Shown in pieces: positions 44,017 to 53,394 of a stretch of 64,000 bases of DNA. The notes beneath the pieces were generated by a model that ran no database searches, was not told the DNA's origin, and worked only from the letters and a program-made list of their open reading frames with translations. Origin of the DNA: Achromobacter xylosoxidans (lineage in GTDB: Bacteria; Pseudomonadota; Gammaproteobacteria; Burkholderiales; Burkholderiaceae_B); assembly GCF_014490035.1 (NCBI RefSeq), contig NZ_CP061008.1:1550001-1614000 (forward strand). Direction: 5' to 3'. Position 1 is the first letter of the stretch. Each line of letters begins with the position of its first letter. A program made the translations under genes and the position numbers.

Positions 44017-44089
44017 GCCGCGCGGATCCGGCTCCGCCGGTCCGCCACCGGCGCCCCCTGGGGGGAGGCGCGCAGCGCCTCGGGGCGGG
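44017..44089. repeat. Palindromic intergenic repeat, copy 2
   Basis: The reverse complement of this stretch aligns along its length with the repeat at 14671-14755, including the block GGATCCGGCTCCGCCGGTCC. The hairpin GAGGCGC-GCA-GCGCCTC carries a paired change (A-T to G-C) relative to copy 1, so the fold is kept. It lies just upstream of the pst promoter. The rest of the 287-base gap between ppk and pstS holds the PhoB box. Confidence 0.7.
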
Positions 44090-44096
44090 ATCATGA

Positions 44097-44130
44097 CTGT
44101 CACTATCCTGTCATGTAGGGCTTCTAATAT
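44097..44130 (+). promoter_or_regulatory. PhoB box and -10 of the pst operon
   Basis: CTGTCACTATCCTGTCAT (44097-44114) has two full CTGTCA repeats 11 bases apart and matches the PhoB consensus at 14 of 18 positions. After 10 bases comes TAATAT (44125-44130). There is no -35 hexamer, as expected where PhoB contacts sigma-70. Confidence 0.85.
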
Positions 44131-44202
44131 TCGAGGGTCGCTGAAAGACAGGCAGTTTTCCAAGCCTGCCAGACTCCTCCAACGAGCACAGAAGGAACCC
44201 TG

Positions 44203-45243
44203 ATGTTCAAACGTGTCTTCAAACAAGTTTCCCTGGGCGTCGCGCTGAGCGCCGCCGTGTTTGCCGTCCAGGCCGCCGACGTGACCGGCGCCGGCGCTTC
44301 GTTCCCGTACCCGATCTACGCCAAGTGGGCCTCCGACTACAAGGCCGCCACCAATAGCGCCGTCAACTACCAGTCCATCGGTTCGGGCGGCGGTCAGCAA
44401 CAGATCATCGCCAAGACGGTTGATTTCGGCGCTTCCGACGATCCCATGAAGGCTGCCGATCTGGAAAAGAACGGCCTGCTGCAATTCCCGGCCGTCATCG
44501 GCGGCACGGTTGCCGTGGTGAACATCGACGGCGTCGAACCCGGCAAGCTGAAGCTGTCGGGCAAGGTTCTGGCCGACATCTTCCTGGGCAAGATCAAGAA
44601 GTGGGACGACGCCGCCATCAAGGCGCTGAACCCCGACCTGAAGCTGCCGGCCGCCGACATCATCGTCGTGCACCGTTCGGACGGCTCGGGCACCACCTTC
44701 GGCTGGACCAACTACCTGTCCAAGGTGTCGCCGGACTGGAAGTCGACCGTGGGCGAAGGCAAGGCCGTCAAGTGGCCCGTGGGCCAGGGCGGCAAGGGCA
44801 ACGAAGGCGTCGCCGCCTACGTCGGCCAGCTGAAGAACTCGATCGGCTACGTGGAATACGCCTACGCCAAGCAGAACAAGCTGGCCTGGACGCAGCTGCA
44901 GAACAAGGACGGCAAGTTCGTCCAGCCGGAACAGAAGGCTTTCGCCGCCGCGGCCGCCAACGCCGACTGGAAGAGCGCGCCGGGCATGGGCGTGGTCCTG
45001 ACCGACGAGCCGGGCGCCGATTCCTGGCCCGTCACCGCCGCCACCTTCATCCTGGTCCACAAGTCGCAAGACAAGCCGGCGCAAGGCAAGGCCGTGCTGG
45101 AATTCTTCGACTGGGCCTTCAAGAACGGCGCCAAGTCGGCTGAAGCCATGGACTACGTGCCGCTGCCGGAAGCCGTGACCAAGGAAATCCGCGCCGCCTG
45201 GGGCGAAGTCAAGGCCGCCGACGGCAAGGCCGTCTGGCAATAA
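44203..45243 (+). CDS. pstS: Phosphate ABC importer periplasmic binding protein
   Basis: A 346-residue PstS. Sec signal peptide at residues 1-25 (ending VQAAD), then VTGAGASFPYPIYAKW, the family's phosphate-binding start, and the IGSGGGQQQI loop (about 63-72). RSDGSGTT (about 163-170) provides further phosphate contacts. It captures inorganic phosphate in the periplasm and passes it to PstCA. First gene of pstSCAB, behind a strong PhoB box. Confidence 0.96.
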   Translation: MFKRVFKQVSLGVALSAAVFAVQAADVTGAGASFPYPIYAKWASDYKAATNSAVNYQSIGSGGGQQQIIAKTVDFGASDDPMKAADLEKNGLLQFPAVIGGTVAVVNIDGVEPGKLKLSGKVLADIFLGKIKKWDDAAIKALNPDLKLPAADIIVVHRSDGSGTTFGWTNYLSKVSPDWKSTVGEGKAVKWPVGQGGKGNEGVAAYVGQLKNSIGYVEYAYAKQNKLAWTQLQNKDGKFVQPEQKAFAAAAANADWKSAPGMGVVLTDEPGADSWPVTAATFILVHKSQDKPAQGKAVLEFFDWAFKNGAKSAEAMDYVPLPEAVTKEIRAAWGEVKAADGKAVWQ

Positions 45244-45306
45244 AGGCTTGAGCGCGAGGGAGGCCGGCTGACAATGCCAATCTCCGCCGCGCGCAATCCA
45301 CAGCGG

Positions 45307-45344
45307 CCGCCGCTGGCGTTCCGGTTACGGAATGCCGGCGGCGG
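45307..45344 (+). other. Strong intercistronic stem-loop between pstS and pstC
   Basis: A 17-base left arm (45307-45323) pairs with 45328-45344 at 15 Watson-Crick positions plus G-T pairs, closed by GTTA. There is no T-run, so a role in protecting the 3' end of pstS mRNA, and so raising PstS over PstCAB, is more likely than full termination. This is inference. Confidence 0.65.
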
Positions 45345-45398
45345 TCCGCCGCAAGACCTTCGCAGTTTCTCCCCTGGTTTCCTAAGGAAAGTCCATCC

Positions 45399-46415
45399 AT
45401 GAGCGCGGTAATGGATAATAGTGTGCCGCTTTCGCCCAGCGTGGCGGACTCCGTGACTACCGGCACGCCTTCGCCTATGAAGCAAAATAAAAACGCGCTG
45501 ATGGATGCGCTATTCAAGAACCTGACCCGCCTGTTCGCCTTCCTGGTGTTCATCCTGCTGGCGGCGATTCTTGTTTCCCTGATCTACGGCAGCCGCGAAT
45601 CGCTGGCCAAGTACGGCCTGTCGTTCCTCTGGCTCAACGACTGGGATCCGGTCAATTCCAACTACGGCGCGGTGGTGCCCATCATCGGCACGCTGCTGAC
45701 CTCGGCCATCGCCCTGATCATCGCGGTGCCCGTGTCCTTCGGCATCGCCATCTTCCTGACCGAACTGTCGCCCACCTGGCTGCGCCGCCCGCTGGGCACC
45801 GCGGTCGAAATGCTGGCGGCGATTCCGTCCATCATCTACGGCATGTGGGGCCTGTTCGTCTTCGTCCCCGTGTTCCAGCAGTATGTGCAGCCTTTCCTGA
45901 TCGCGACGCTGGGCAGCCTGCCCGTGATCGGCGGCATCTTCGCGGGGCCGCCTTTCGGCATCGGCATCTTCACCGCCGGCCTGATCCTCTCGATCATGAT
46001 CATCCCGTTCATCGCCGCGGTCATGCGCGACGTGTTCGAACTGGTGCCGGCGATGCTCAAGGAGTCCGCCTACGGCCTGGGCAGCACGACCTGGGAAGTG
46101 ATGTGGCGCGTGGTGCTGCCCTACACCAAGTCGGGCGTCATCGGCGGCATCATGCTGGGCCTGGGCCGCGCGCTTGGCGAAACCATGGCTGTGACCTTCG
46201 TCATCGGCAACGCCTTCAAGTGGTCCGGTTCGCTGTTCTCGCCGGGCAACTCGATCGCTTCCGCGCTGGCCAACGAATTCAATGAGGCGGGCGGCATACA
46301 GAAGTCGGCGCTGCTGGAACTGGGCCTGATCCTGTTCCTGATCACGACCATCGTGCTCGCCCTGGCCAAGATGCTGCTGGTCCGCTTGTCCGCCAGTGAA
46401 GGCAAGAAAACCTGA
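45399..46415 (+). CDS. pstC: Phosphate ABC importer permease PstC
   Basis: A 338-residue permease with about six membrane segments after a hydrophilic N-terminal stretch of about 40 residues. Family marks are [20 protein letters not shown] (about 111-130), [14 protein letters not shown] (about 140-153) and the coupling loop [18 protein letters not shown]. It forms the channel with PstA in the inner membrane. It starts 155 bases after pstS, in a gap with a strong hairpin, and is followed after 26 bases by pstA. Confidence 0.96.
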   Translation: MSAVMDNSVPLSPSVADSVTTGTPSPMKQNKNALMDALFKNLTRLFAFLVFILLAAILVSLIYGSRESLAKYGLSFLWLNDWDPVNSNYGAVVPIIGTLLTSAIALIIAVPVSFGIAIFLTELSPTWLRRPLGTAVEMLAAIPSIIYGMWGLFVFVPVFQQYVQPFLIATLGSLPVIGGIFAGPPFGIGIFTAGLILSIMIIPFIAAVMRDVFELVPAMLKESAYGLGSTTWEVMWRVVLPYTKSGVIGGIMLGLGRALGETMAVTFVIGNAFKWSGSLFSPGNSIASALANEFNEAGGIQKSALLELGLILFLITTIVLALAKMLLVRLSASEGKKT

Positions 46416-46441
46416 CGCGCCGCGAGCACAAGGAAAACATC

Positions 46442-47296
46442 ATGGCTGTATCCGTACTCAATATGCAGAACGGCACCTATCGCCGGCGCCGCGTGGTCAA
46501 CCGCATCATGCTGACCATTTCGCTGGGCACCCTGGTGTTCGGGCTGTTCTGGCTGTTCTGGATCATTCTGACGCTGCTGATGAAGGGCGCGCCCGCGCTG
46601 TCGTACACGCTCTTCACCGAGATCACGCCGCCGCCCGGACAGACCGGCGGTCTCATCAACGCCATTTTCGGCAGCGTGATGATGGCTGGCGTGGGCACGC
46701 TCATCGGCACGCCCGTCGGCATCCTGGCCGGCACCTACCTGGCCGAATACGGCCAGCGCGGCTGGCTGGCGCCGGCCACGCGCTTCCTGAACGACGTGCT
46801 GCTGTCGGCCCCGTCCATCATCATCGGCCTGTTCATCTATGCCGTGTACGTGGCCCAGGTCGGGCACTACTCGGGCTGGGCCGGCGCCATCGCGCTGTCC
46901 ATCCTGGTGATCCCGGTGGTGGTGCGCACCACCGACAACATGCTGCTGCTGGTGCCCAACAGCCTGCGCGAAGCGGCTGCCGCCCTGGGTTGTCCCAAGT
47001 GGCGCATGATCACCATGGTGTGCTATCGCGCCGCCAAGACCGGCATCATCACCGGCGTGCTGCTGGCCATTGCGCGGATCTCGGGTGAAACCGCGCCGCT
47101 GCTGTTCACCGCGCTGTCGAACCAGTTCATGTCCCTGAACATGAACGGCCCGATGGCCAACCTGCCGGTCGTGATCTACCAGTACGCCGCCAGCCCCTTC
47201 AAGGACTGGAACAACCTGGCATGGGCCGGCGCCACGCTGATTACGCTGCTGGTGCTGGGCATCAACATCATCGCCCGCAACATGTTCCGCAAGTAA
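46442..47296 (+). CDS. pstA: Phosphate ABC importer permease PstA
   Basis: A 284-residue permease with six membrane segments. Marks are [15 protein letters not shown] (about 86-100), [15 protein letters not shown] (about 120-134) and the coupling loop [19 protein letters not shown]. It pairs with PstC. It lies 26 bases after pstC and 49 bases before pstB. Confidence 0.96.
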   Translation: MAVSVLNMQNGTYRRRRVVNRIMLTISLGTLVFGLFWLFWIILTLLMKGAPALSYTLFTEITPPPGQTGGLINAIFGSVMMAGVGTLIGTPVGILAGTYLAEYGQRGWLAPATRFLNDVLLSAPSIIIGLFIYAVYVAQVGHYSGWAGAIALSILVIPVVVRTTDNMLLLVPNSLREAAAALGCPKWRMITMVCYRAAKTGIITGVLLAIARISGETAPLLFTALSNQFMSLNMNGPMANLPVVIYQYAASPFKDWNNLAWAGATLITLLVLGINIIARNMFRK

Positions 47297-47345
47297 AGAT
47301 CGCTTTGCCGGCGCGCCGGGGCGCGCCGGAGCCAAGGGAAACCAA

Positions 47346-48122
47346 ATGGAAAACACCGCTACCGCCGTCAAGAACAAGATCGAGGTCAAGAACCTGAACT
47401 TCTACTACGGCAAGTTCCATGCGATCCGCAATGTGAACATGTCGATCCAGGAGAAGAAGGTCACCGCCTTCATCGGCCCGTCGGGCTGCGGCAAGTCCAC
47501 GCTGCTGCGTACCTTCAACCGCATGTTCGAGCTCTACCCCGGCCAGCGCGCCGAGGGCGAAATCATCCTGGACGGCGAAAACCTGCTGACGGCCAAGACC
47601 GACATCTCGCTGATCCGCGCCAAGGTGGGCATGGTGTTCCAGAAGCCCACGCCGTTCCCCATGAGCATCTACGACAACATTGCCTTCGGCGTGCGCCTGT
47701 TCGAGCGCCTGTCCAAGGGTGAAATGGACGAGCGCGTGGAATGGGCCCTGAGCAAGGCCGCGCTGTGGAACGAAGTGAAGGACAAGCTGCACCAGAGCGG
47801 CAACAGCCTGTCGGGCGGCCAGCAACAGCGCCTGTGCATCGCGCGCGGCGTGGCCATCAAGCCCGAAGTGCTGCTGCTGGACGAGCCGTGCTCGGCGCTG
47901 GACCCGATTTCGACCGCCAAGATCGAAGAGCTGATCGCCGAACTGAAGAACGACTACACCGTCGTCATCGTGACGCACAACATGCAGCAGGCCGCGCGCT
48001 GCTCGGACTACACCGCCTACATGTACCTGGGCGAGCTGATGGAATTCGGTCAGACCGACCAGATCTTCGTGAAGCCTTCGCGCAAGGAAACGGAAGACTA
48101 CATCACGGGCCGTTTCGGCTGA
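47346..48122 (+). CDS. pstB: Phosphate ABC importer ATPase
   Basis: A 258-residue ATPase with Walker [10 protein letters not shown] (44-52), signature [13 protein letters not shown], Walker [14 protein letters not shown] and H-loop IVTHNMQQA. The Pst-specific stretch [17 protein letters not shown] is present. It powers phosphate uptake and, in other species, relays phosphate status to PhoR with PhoU. No phoU, phoB or phoR gene follows in this window; the next gene is a tRNA. Confidence 0.97.
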   Translation: MENTATAVKNKIEVKNLNFYYGKFHAIRNVNMSIQEKKVTAFIGPSGCGKSTLLRTFNRMFELYPGQRAEGEIILDGENLLTAKTDISLIRAKVGMVFQKPTPFPMSIYDNIAFGVRLFERLSKGEMDERVEWALSKAALWNEVKDKLHQSGNSLSGGQQQRLCIARGVAIKPEVLLLDEPCSALDPISTAKIEELIAELKNDYTVVIVTHNMQQAARCSDYTAYMYLGELMEFGQTDQIFVKPSRKETEDYITGRFG

Positions 48123-48193
48123 TCGCCAGCGAGACGGGCCGTCGCCGGACGCACGGCCAGAGACAGGCATAGGCCAGGCGGGCCGAGATCTGG

Positions 48194-48199
48194 TATAGT
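48194..48199 (+). promoter_or_regulatory. -10 element of the tRNA-Pro promoter
   Basis: TATAGT lies 10 bases before the mature tRNA 5' end. No obvious -35 hexamer. Confidence 0.5.
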
Positions 48200-48209
48200 T
48201 GCCACCCTT

Positions 48210-48286
48210 CGGGGCGTAGCGCAGCCTGGTAGCGCATCTGCTTTGGGAGCAGAGGGTCGTGAGTTCGAATCCCACCGCCCCGACCA
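48210..48286 (+). tRNA. tRNA-Pro (anticodon TGG)
   Basis: A 77-base tRNA with acceptor stem CGGGGCG/CGCCCCG, discriminator A and encoded CCA. The anticodon stem TCTGC/GCAGA closes the loop TTTGGGA with anticodon TGG, and the T-loop is TTCGAAT. It is the last clearly native feature before the atypical DNA to its right, and tRNA 3' ends are favourite sites for integrating elements. Confidence 0.97.
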
Positions 48287-48294
48287 ATAAAATC

Positions 48295-48329
48295 AAAGGG
48301 TTAGCTCAATGTCATTGAGCTAACCCTTT
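48295..48329. terminator. Strong hairpin terminator after tRNA-Pro
   Basis: AAAGGGTTAGCTCAAT (48295-48310) pairs perfectly with ATTGAGCTAACCCTTT (48314-48329) around three bases; T-rich sequence follows. It works on either strand. Confidence 0.85.
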
Positions 48330-48341
48330 TTCTTTGCTTGG

Positions 48342-48365
48342 CATATGGGACAACATATGGGACAA
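48342..48365. repeat. Tandem 12-base repeat near the tRNA
   Basis: CATATGGGACAA occurs twice head to tail, 56 bases after the tRNA-Pro CCA. It could be a recombinase arm site or a relic of an integrase gene end; both are guesses. Confidence 0.6.
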
Positions 48366-48820
48366 CGAACTTGCAGTTGGCGGTGAGCAAGTTCAGGCGG
48401 CATCAAGGCAAGGATGTGCACTCGGTGGCAATAGCGCATTTCGGCACTTGCCGGGTCTCTGCTTGGTTGGGGCGGGCAGCTCGCTGCACTTTGGGCTCAT
48501 CAGGCCGTGCGCTGGGGCAGCAACGTGAGAGTTCCGAGCCCAGGTCGCAGAGCATCGGCGGCACCACGCGACAGTTGAATCGTTACGACCCCTCGCCCCT
48601 TCCATCCTCGCGGCCTTATTCGTTAGCGGAGCAAATGCCGAGCTGTGCTGTGGACCGGTCTTCCCCGGTGGCACTTTTAAAGCGTCGCGGCCTGTACTCT
48701 GCATGTGCTGTGTGCATTGCACTGAGACCATACTGCACACCTCAGTGTCAAATGCGCTATGAGCTGCGCTGAGAGAAATCAAAGTCGACGGTCTATCCGA
48801 CCCGAACCGCGGAGACTTGG

Positions 48821-48884
48821 CCTAGTACGGGAATGAGGGGATAGGGCATCCTTTAACCTAGTACTGATACGAGGGGTGCCCTTT
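48821..48884. repeat. Pair of imperfect direct repeats
   Basis: CCTAGTACGGGAATGAGGGG (48821-48840) and CCTAGTACTGATACGAGGGG (48857-48876) match at 16 of 20 positions, each followed by a GC-rich bit and CCTTT or CCCTTT. Origin unknown. Confidence 0.5.
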
Positions 48885-49780
48885 CGACAATGGAGGTAGG
48901 AGTTGCCAGCGCAATGTCTGAGTGGCTGCGACAGGGACACAGAGTCTTTCAGACGGCTAACAGATTATTTCGCTGAGTCGACACCGGGCTGGCCGCGGGC
49001 CGCGATCCCGCGTATGAGGCGCTGAAACTTGTCGGCAGGTCCGTAGATTTCACGCCGCCGCAACCGTCCGGCTCGTGGCGTTGCAAAATAACTCCCACCT
49101 TGAGACGCCGGCGCCGGACAGTTGCCGCCACGGTCACGTACGTCTGGAACATCATGAACCGTTGATTGTTCCACCTTCACTGACGGTGGGCGGGGAGCGG
49201 GGCGGCTGTCCCGTTGTGGACCATCGAACAGACCCGGAGTGCTTAGCTGGCGTAGAGATCAAGTGCCGACGCCATCAGTCAAAGCTCTTTTCAAACACCT
49301 TATCAAAATCCCCTATCAAATGTTCCCAATGTGCGGGGAAGCTTGGCGCTCCGGTGGGCATCGATTCTTGCCACGGACAAAGGGGAAGGCTGGCTCGGCG
49401 GTCTCTCGTTCTAGCGAGCGGAGTCGTTGGATTGTGCAATACAGGACTCTGGCCAGACCCTCGGACTTGCCCACTTTCTTTTGCACGGCGCCCCAACCGT
49501 CTTCTAGACCCTGCAAGGCAAAAATTCGGAGATTCGACTCGCGTTTCAGAAACAGAGCGCGAGACCGCGCAGAACGCGCTCTGGACTGCAATGGCTCTAA
49601 TGTGGCTGCCTACCCGTCACCCGGGGTGTTTCGACCGCTCATGCGGGCTGTGGACGCGTCTAAGGACCATCACTGCATCTGCGAGGGCGTCCCATCTGGA
49701 ATTGGTCCGGCCTATTGTGGCTTATCAGGTCAGACAGCGGCGCAGACGCTGTTGACACTGGCGTAGCCAGTAAAAGATTT

Positions 49781-49804
49781 GGGATTGGGAATGGGATTGG
49801 GATT
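49781..49804. repeat. GGGATT hexamer repeat
   Basis: Four tandem units GGGATT, GGGAAT, GGGATT, GGGATT. It is the only clear microsatellite seen in the window. Confidence 0.7.
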
Positions 49805-50205
49805 GGTAGCTTTGCATCCGGTTTGCACTGGGTTCGAAAGTAAAACCTGGCCATAACCTGCTGGGTTTCCGCTACAGGCCCCCAGGTTCCCTCGCTTCGT
49901 GGGTATTTCTCCTATGAGGATGGCCATGGATCCTGTGTCAGCGGCGCTCATGGACCTCAAGATCTGAACAACTGTGCTGGGGCACAGCGCGCTCCTGTAC
50001 GCGGTGTTTTAGAACCCAACTGGTCGAGTGCCGCTCTAGGTTTTGTTGTGGGAACCGGCGGTTAACCGAGTAGGAACCCAGCAGGATCCCAACGGGTTTC
50101 CTGTTACGAACGATGTTGCGTTGTGCTGCGGATTCGCAGTTCATATCCGGCGGTGATTGCTATCATCAGGCGTACCGATAGGGCTGTGTTTGTGGAGAAA
50201 AGTGT

Positions 50206-50325
50206 ATGGACTTGGGTACTACGGTGATGCTCGGAGTACTTGTAGCTGTTATCGCATTCGGCCTTTGGGTCGCGAATAACATCGCTCGTTCCGAAGGGCG
50301 CAACAAAGAAGACCATCAGACCTGA
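50206..50325 (+). CDS. Small membrane protein (39 aa) upstream of the helicase
   Basis: ATG 50206 is preceded by TGGAG at 8 bases spacing. The 39-residue product MDLGTTVMLGVLVAVIAFGL (residues 1-20), then WVANNIARSEGRN and a charged tail, has one membrane segment (about 6-24) and a polar C-terminus rich in Lys, Glu and Asp. The ribosome site, the clean hydrophobic segment and the amphipathic end make it a credible gene despite its size. It ends 96 bases before the helicase start on the same strand and may be cotranscribed. No known family. Confidence 0.6.
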   Translation: MDLGTTVMLGVLVAVIAFGLWVANNIARSEGRNKEDHQT

Positions 50326-50421
50326 AGCGGCAATAATTCGGAGTAGGTCTCAAAGATTAGGCTGGCTTGTTATGTTCTTTGAAGTAACAATTGGTCATCT
50401 AGTTCATTCCGGGAGGGGGAC

Positions 50422-53352
50422 GTGGCCGATTTCTTCATTGAACATAGCCACATGCTGGCTTTGAAACCCATTAGCAGTCCGAACTCGGGTTTTAGGCCAG
50501 GCCAGTTGGGCGCTCTTCATTCTGTGGCGGCCCACTTTTCGGTCTACGACGAGCCGGCCATAGTGTCTTTGCCGACTGGATATGGGAAGACTGCCGTGAT
50601 CATGGCGCTTCCTTTTTTGTTGGGCTCAAACCGTGTGCTGGTGGTGGAACCCACGGATGTGCTGAGACGACAGACCTCGGCTCACTTCGGCGAACTGTCG
50701 ACGCTACGCAAGCTCAAGGTCTTACCGGCGGAGGCAGAAAATCCTCATGTACATCCACAGAAGGGCAGGCCATTAAGCGCCGATGAATGGCTTGCCCTTC
50801 GAACTTTCGATGTGGTCGTGTCCACGCCAGCGAGCACATCGCCGGTCCTGGAGCCCGTAAGCCCCGCAGACCTATTCGATTTGATTATCTTTGACGAGGC
50901 GCACCATGCTCCAGCAGACACTTGGAGTGCGTATCTCGGTCACTACTCCCGCGCCAAGTTTGTCTTCTTGACGGCTACTCCATTCAGGCGCGATAAAAAG
51001 CCAATTCCGGGCCGTCTGGCATATAGCTATCCAGTTTCCAAGGCGTCTCGCGAACAAGCGTTTGGGAGCGTCTCCTTTCGTCCAGCGCCTGTGCATAACG
51101 ATCACGATGAGGACGAGGTGGACCTCGCCATCGCAAGGGTGGCGATTGCACAGCTGCGGGAAGATCAGGCGCAAGGATTCGACCATCGACTGTTCGCGCG
51201 AGCATCCTCGATATCCGCTGCTAGGAAGCTAACGGGGATTTACGCCGGGCTTGGGGTGAGGGTAGAAGCGATCGACAGCGGAATTTCCAAACGGAGGCAG
51301 GAGCAACTGGAGGTCTTCTTGCTCCGGGGGGAGCTGGACGGAATAGTCTGCGTTGACATGTTCGGGGAGGGCTATGACTTTCCAAAGCTGAAGATCGCAG
51401 CACTCCATGCGCCGCACCGCTCCCTAGTTCCAACAATACAGTTCATAGGGCGGTTCGCGCGAACAAACGATGAACGGACGGGCAACGCTACTTTAGTGTC
51501 GACTGTGAGTCGTCTGCAAGATGCCACCGCAAGGCTCTTTCAAGAGGGAGTGGACATCGCTTCCCTTATCGACGAAGAGGCGAGGCGTCAGCTCGCCGAA
51601 GGGGCTGCCGATGAATCAATCTTGGAGATCTTGAAGCCGAAGAGGCAGACAGTCTCGGACTACGACGCCGTGTCGCCAATATCATTTGAGCTATATGCCC
51701 ATGCTCGAATCTTTCAGTGCGACGTGGCCCCGGACTTCACTTTGTTTGAGGCATTGATAGGGCGAAGGCTTCACTTGGCTAAGCAGTGGATCTCGGATGA
51801 TGGATTGATCACACTGCTTTTGACCGTCGACAATGAGCCGCCGAACTGGGCGACTGCTGACGTGCTTGTAAATGTACGACACGACGTTTTCCTGCTGGCC
51901 TACAACGCTGCTACACGATTGTGCTTCATCGGCTCCACTCGTAGAACAGATCGCTTATATATCGCACTAATGCAGGTCGTGGCCAAGGATCACCATAGAC
52001 CTTTGAGCTTCGAGGAGACCATCCGTGCGCGCGCCGGCCTTACGGATATGCGCTTCTACGCTGTTGGCTTGCGTAATACGGCCATAAATTCGCAAGCAGA
52101 ATCCTATCGCATGCTAACTGGACCTCGTGCTGAGCGAGCGGTCACGCCGGGCGATGGGCGCGCCTACGTACAAGGACATTACTTTGGTAGTGGATTGGAA
52201 GATGGCGAGCGTGAAACCATCGGAGCAAGCAGTAACTCGCGTATATGGAGCAATCAACGTCTCTCCGTATCGCAATACCTTGACTGGATATCGAAGCTGA
52301 ACAATCGCTTGAATGGCGACGAAACGCTGGCAGAGTCTCAGCTAGATCTCGTCCAGCATTCGCAGACGTTGCGGCGAATCCCAGATGTTGTCATTGGTGG
52401 AAGCTGGTCGCGCAATGCCTACAAGCAGGCGCACCGGTTGAGATATCGACGTGTTGGACAGCAGCAGTGGCTCTATCGCCAAATCACTGATCTAGAGCTC
52501 TCGTCATTCGCCTCAGGACCTGATGGCCTGGATTTCGAAATCGTCTCGGACTCAGATGCGGTGCCCTACCGCATGTCTTTAGCCGGGGGCGCATTGTTTC
52601 GACAGCACGGCGCTGGTTGGGAAGTCGAAATATCTAGCACGCACGATGACTGGTTGGATTTTGACCAGTGGCTTTCTATGCACCCTCCAATCTTTTACGC
52701 AGCCGACAAGTCATCGTTCGAAGGGATGAACTGCTACCCGCCTCCGAAGCTGGCCAGCAATCGGCTTCTTGATGAGGACGTCGAGAACCCTGGGTGGGAT
52801 GGCTGTGAGATCGGTAGAGAGTTTGACGCCGATAATCCCGAACGAATGACCGTCCACAGACATTTGGAATTGTGGATCAGGGCGAAGGAAAATCTCGAGG
52901 TCCTCGTTTATGACCACAGGACTGGGGAGGCCGCCGACTACATCGCGGTCACACGAGAAGAAGACGACAGAGTCCTCGTCAGTCTGTATCACTGCAAGGG
53001 AGCTGGGGGCGAACCGAATGGTGCCCGTGTTGACGACGTCTACGAAGTCACCTGCCAGCTACTAAAGTCAGTTGTTTATTGCGAATCCCGTGTGTTGGTC
53101 GAGCATGTGGAGCATCGGATAAATGAAAGGCGGCATAGGCGTCCGTCAGTCTTCAAGATCGGCAATCTTGCAATGTTGCAAGAGATCTTGCTGAACCGGG
53201 GCGCGGAAAAAGTCAGTTTCGCCATCTATGGCGTGCAGCCGGGGATTTCGAAAGGACAGATTGATGCCCACCTCGCTGATCTTATGGCCTTCAGTATTGA
53301 CTACGTGAAAAGAGGGGGCGCGGCCGTTGGGAAGTGGTTGGTGAACGCATAG
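50422..53352 (+). CDS. Lone SF2 (DEAD/DEAH) helicase with C-terminal nuclease-like domain
   Basis: A 976-residue protein starting at GTG 50422 behind a strong ribosome site (GGGAGGGGG, 50411-50419). The SF2 core is complete: FRPGQ (about 24-28), Walker A PTGYGKT (51-57), DEAH (158-161), TATPF (184-188) and QFIGRFAR (340-347). A long middle region (about 400-800) has no recognised domain. At the C-terminus (about 828-880) an Asp in ADYIAV, then LYHCKG and VDDVYEVTCQLLKS, looks like a PD-(D/E)XK nuclease core with His in place of the usual acidic residue before Cys-Lys; this is tentative. Helicase-nuclease fusions of this size in islands are often anti-phage or restriction proteins. No methylase is nearby. 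Codon use is less GC-rich than the core genes. Confidence 0.85.
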   Translation: MADFFIEHSHMLALKPISSPNSGFRPGQLGALHSVAAHFSVYDEPAIVSLPTGYGKTAVIMALPFLLGSNRVLVVEPTDVLRRQTSAHFGELSTLRKLKVLPAEAENPHVHPQKGRPLSADEWLALRTFDVVVSTPASTSPVLEPVSPADLFDLIIFDEAHHAPADTWSAYLGHYSRAKFVFLTATPFRRDKKPIPGRLAYSYPVSKASREQAFGSVSFRPAPVHNDHDEDEVDLAIARVAIAQLREDQAQGFDHRLFARASSISAARKLTGIYAGLGVRVEAIDSGISKRRQEQLEVFLLRGELDGIVCVDMFGEGYDFPKLKIAALHAPHRSLVPTIQFIGRFARTNDERTGNATLVSTVSRLQDATARLFQEGVDIASLIDEEARRQLAEGAADESILEILKPKRQTVSDYDAVSPISFELYAHARIFQCDVAPDFTLFEALIGRRLHLAKQWISDDGLITLLLTVDNEPPNWATADVLVNVRHDVFLLAYNAATRLCFIGSTRRTDRLYIALMQVVAKDHHRPLSFEETIRARAGLTDMRFYAVGLRNTAINSQAESYRMLTGPRAERAVTPGDGRAYVQGHYFGSGLEDGERETIGASSNSRIWSNQRLSVSQYLDWISKLNNRLNGDETLAESQLDLVQHSQTLRRIPDVVIGGSWSRNAYKQAHRLRYRRVGQQQWLYRQITDLELSSFASGPDGLDFEIVSDSDAVPYRMSLAGGALFRQHGAGWEVEISSTHDDWLDFDQWLSMHPPIFYAADKSSFEGMNCYPPPKLASNRLLDEDVENPGWDGCEIGREFDADNPERMTVHRHLELWIRAKENLEVLVYDHRTGEAADYIAVTREEDDRVLVSLYHCKGAGGEPNGARVDDVYEVTCQLLKSVVYCESRVLVEHVEHRINERRHRRPSVFKIGNLAMLQEILLNRGAEKVSFAIYGVQPGISKGQIDAHLADLMAFSIDYVKRGGAAVGKWLVNA

Positions 53353-53394
53353 CCGAGACTTCCATCAGGTGGGGCCGCCTTTGTCACGAGAGAC

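Larger units (their letters stand above)
48330..50205. other. Gene-poor, probably decayed stretch
   Basis: No reading frame in these 1.9 kb shows protein-like composition or a recognisable domain; the frames present are short, have no ribosome sites and overlap each other in several frames. Visible structures are a 12-base tandem repeat at 48342-48365, two related blocks at 48821-48884, and a GGGATT microrepeat at 49781-49804. The stretch is best read as remnants of mobile or accessory DNA. Confidence 0.5.

Noticed and set aside
48263..48286. A second copy of the tRNA-Pro 3' end as the island's right attachment site
   Set aside because: I looked for the CCGCCCCGACCA block further right in the window and did not see it; the boundary is probably outside.
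48338..48772. Open frames of about 130-145 codons on both strands after the tRNA, considered as integrase remnants
   Set aside because: No tyrosine-recombinase motif (R-H-R-Y) or ribosome site could be found; composition is not protein-like.
49075..49766. Overlapping open frames of 175-226 codons
   Set aside because: Several frames compete, none has a recognisable domain or ribosome site, and they overlap a region with microrepeats.
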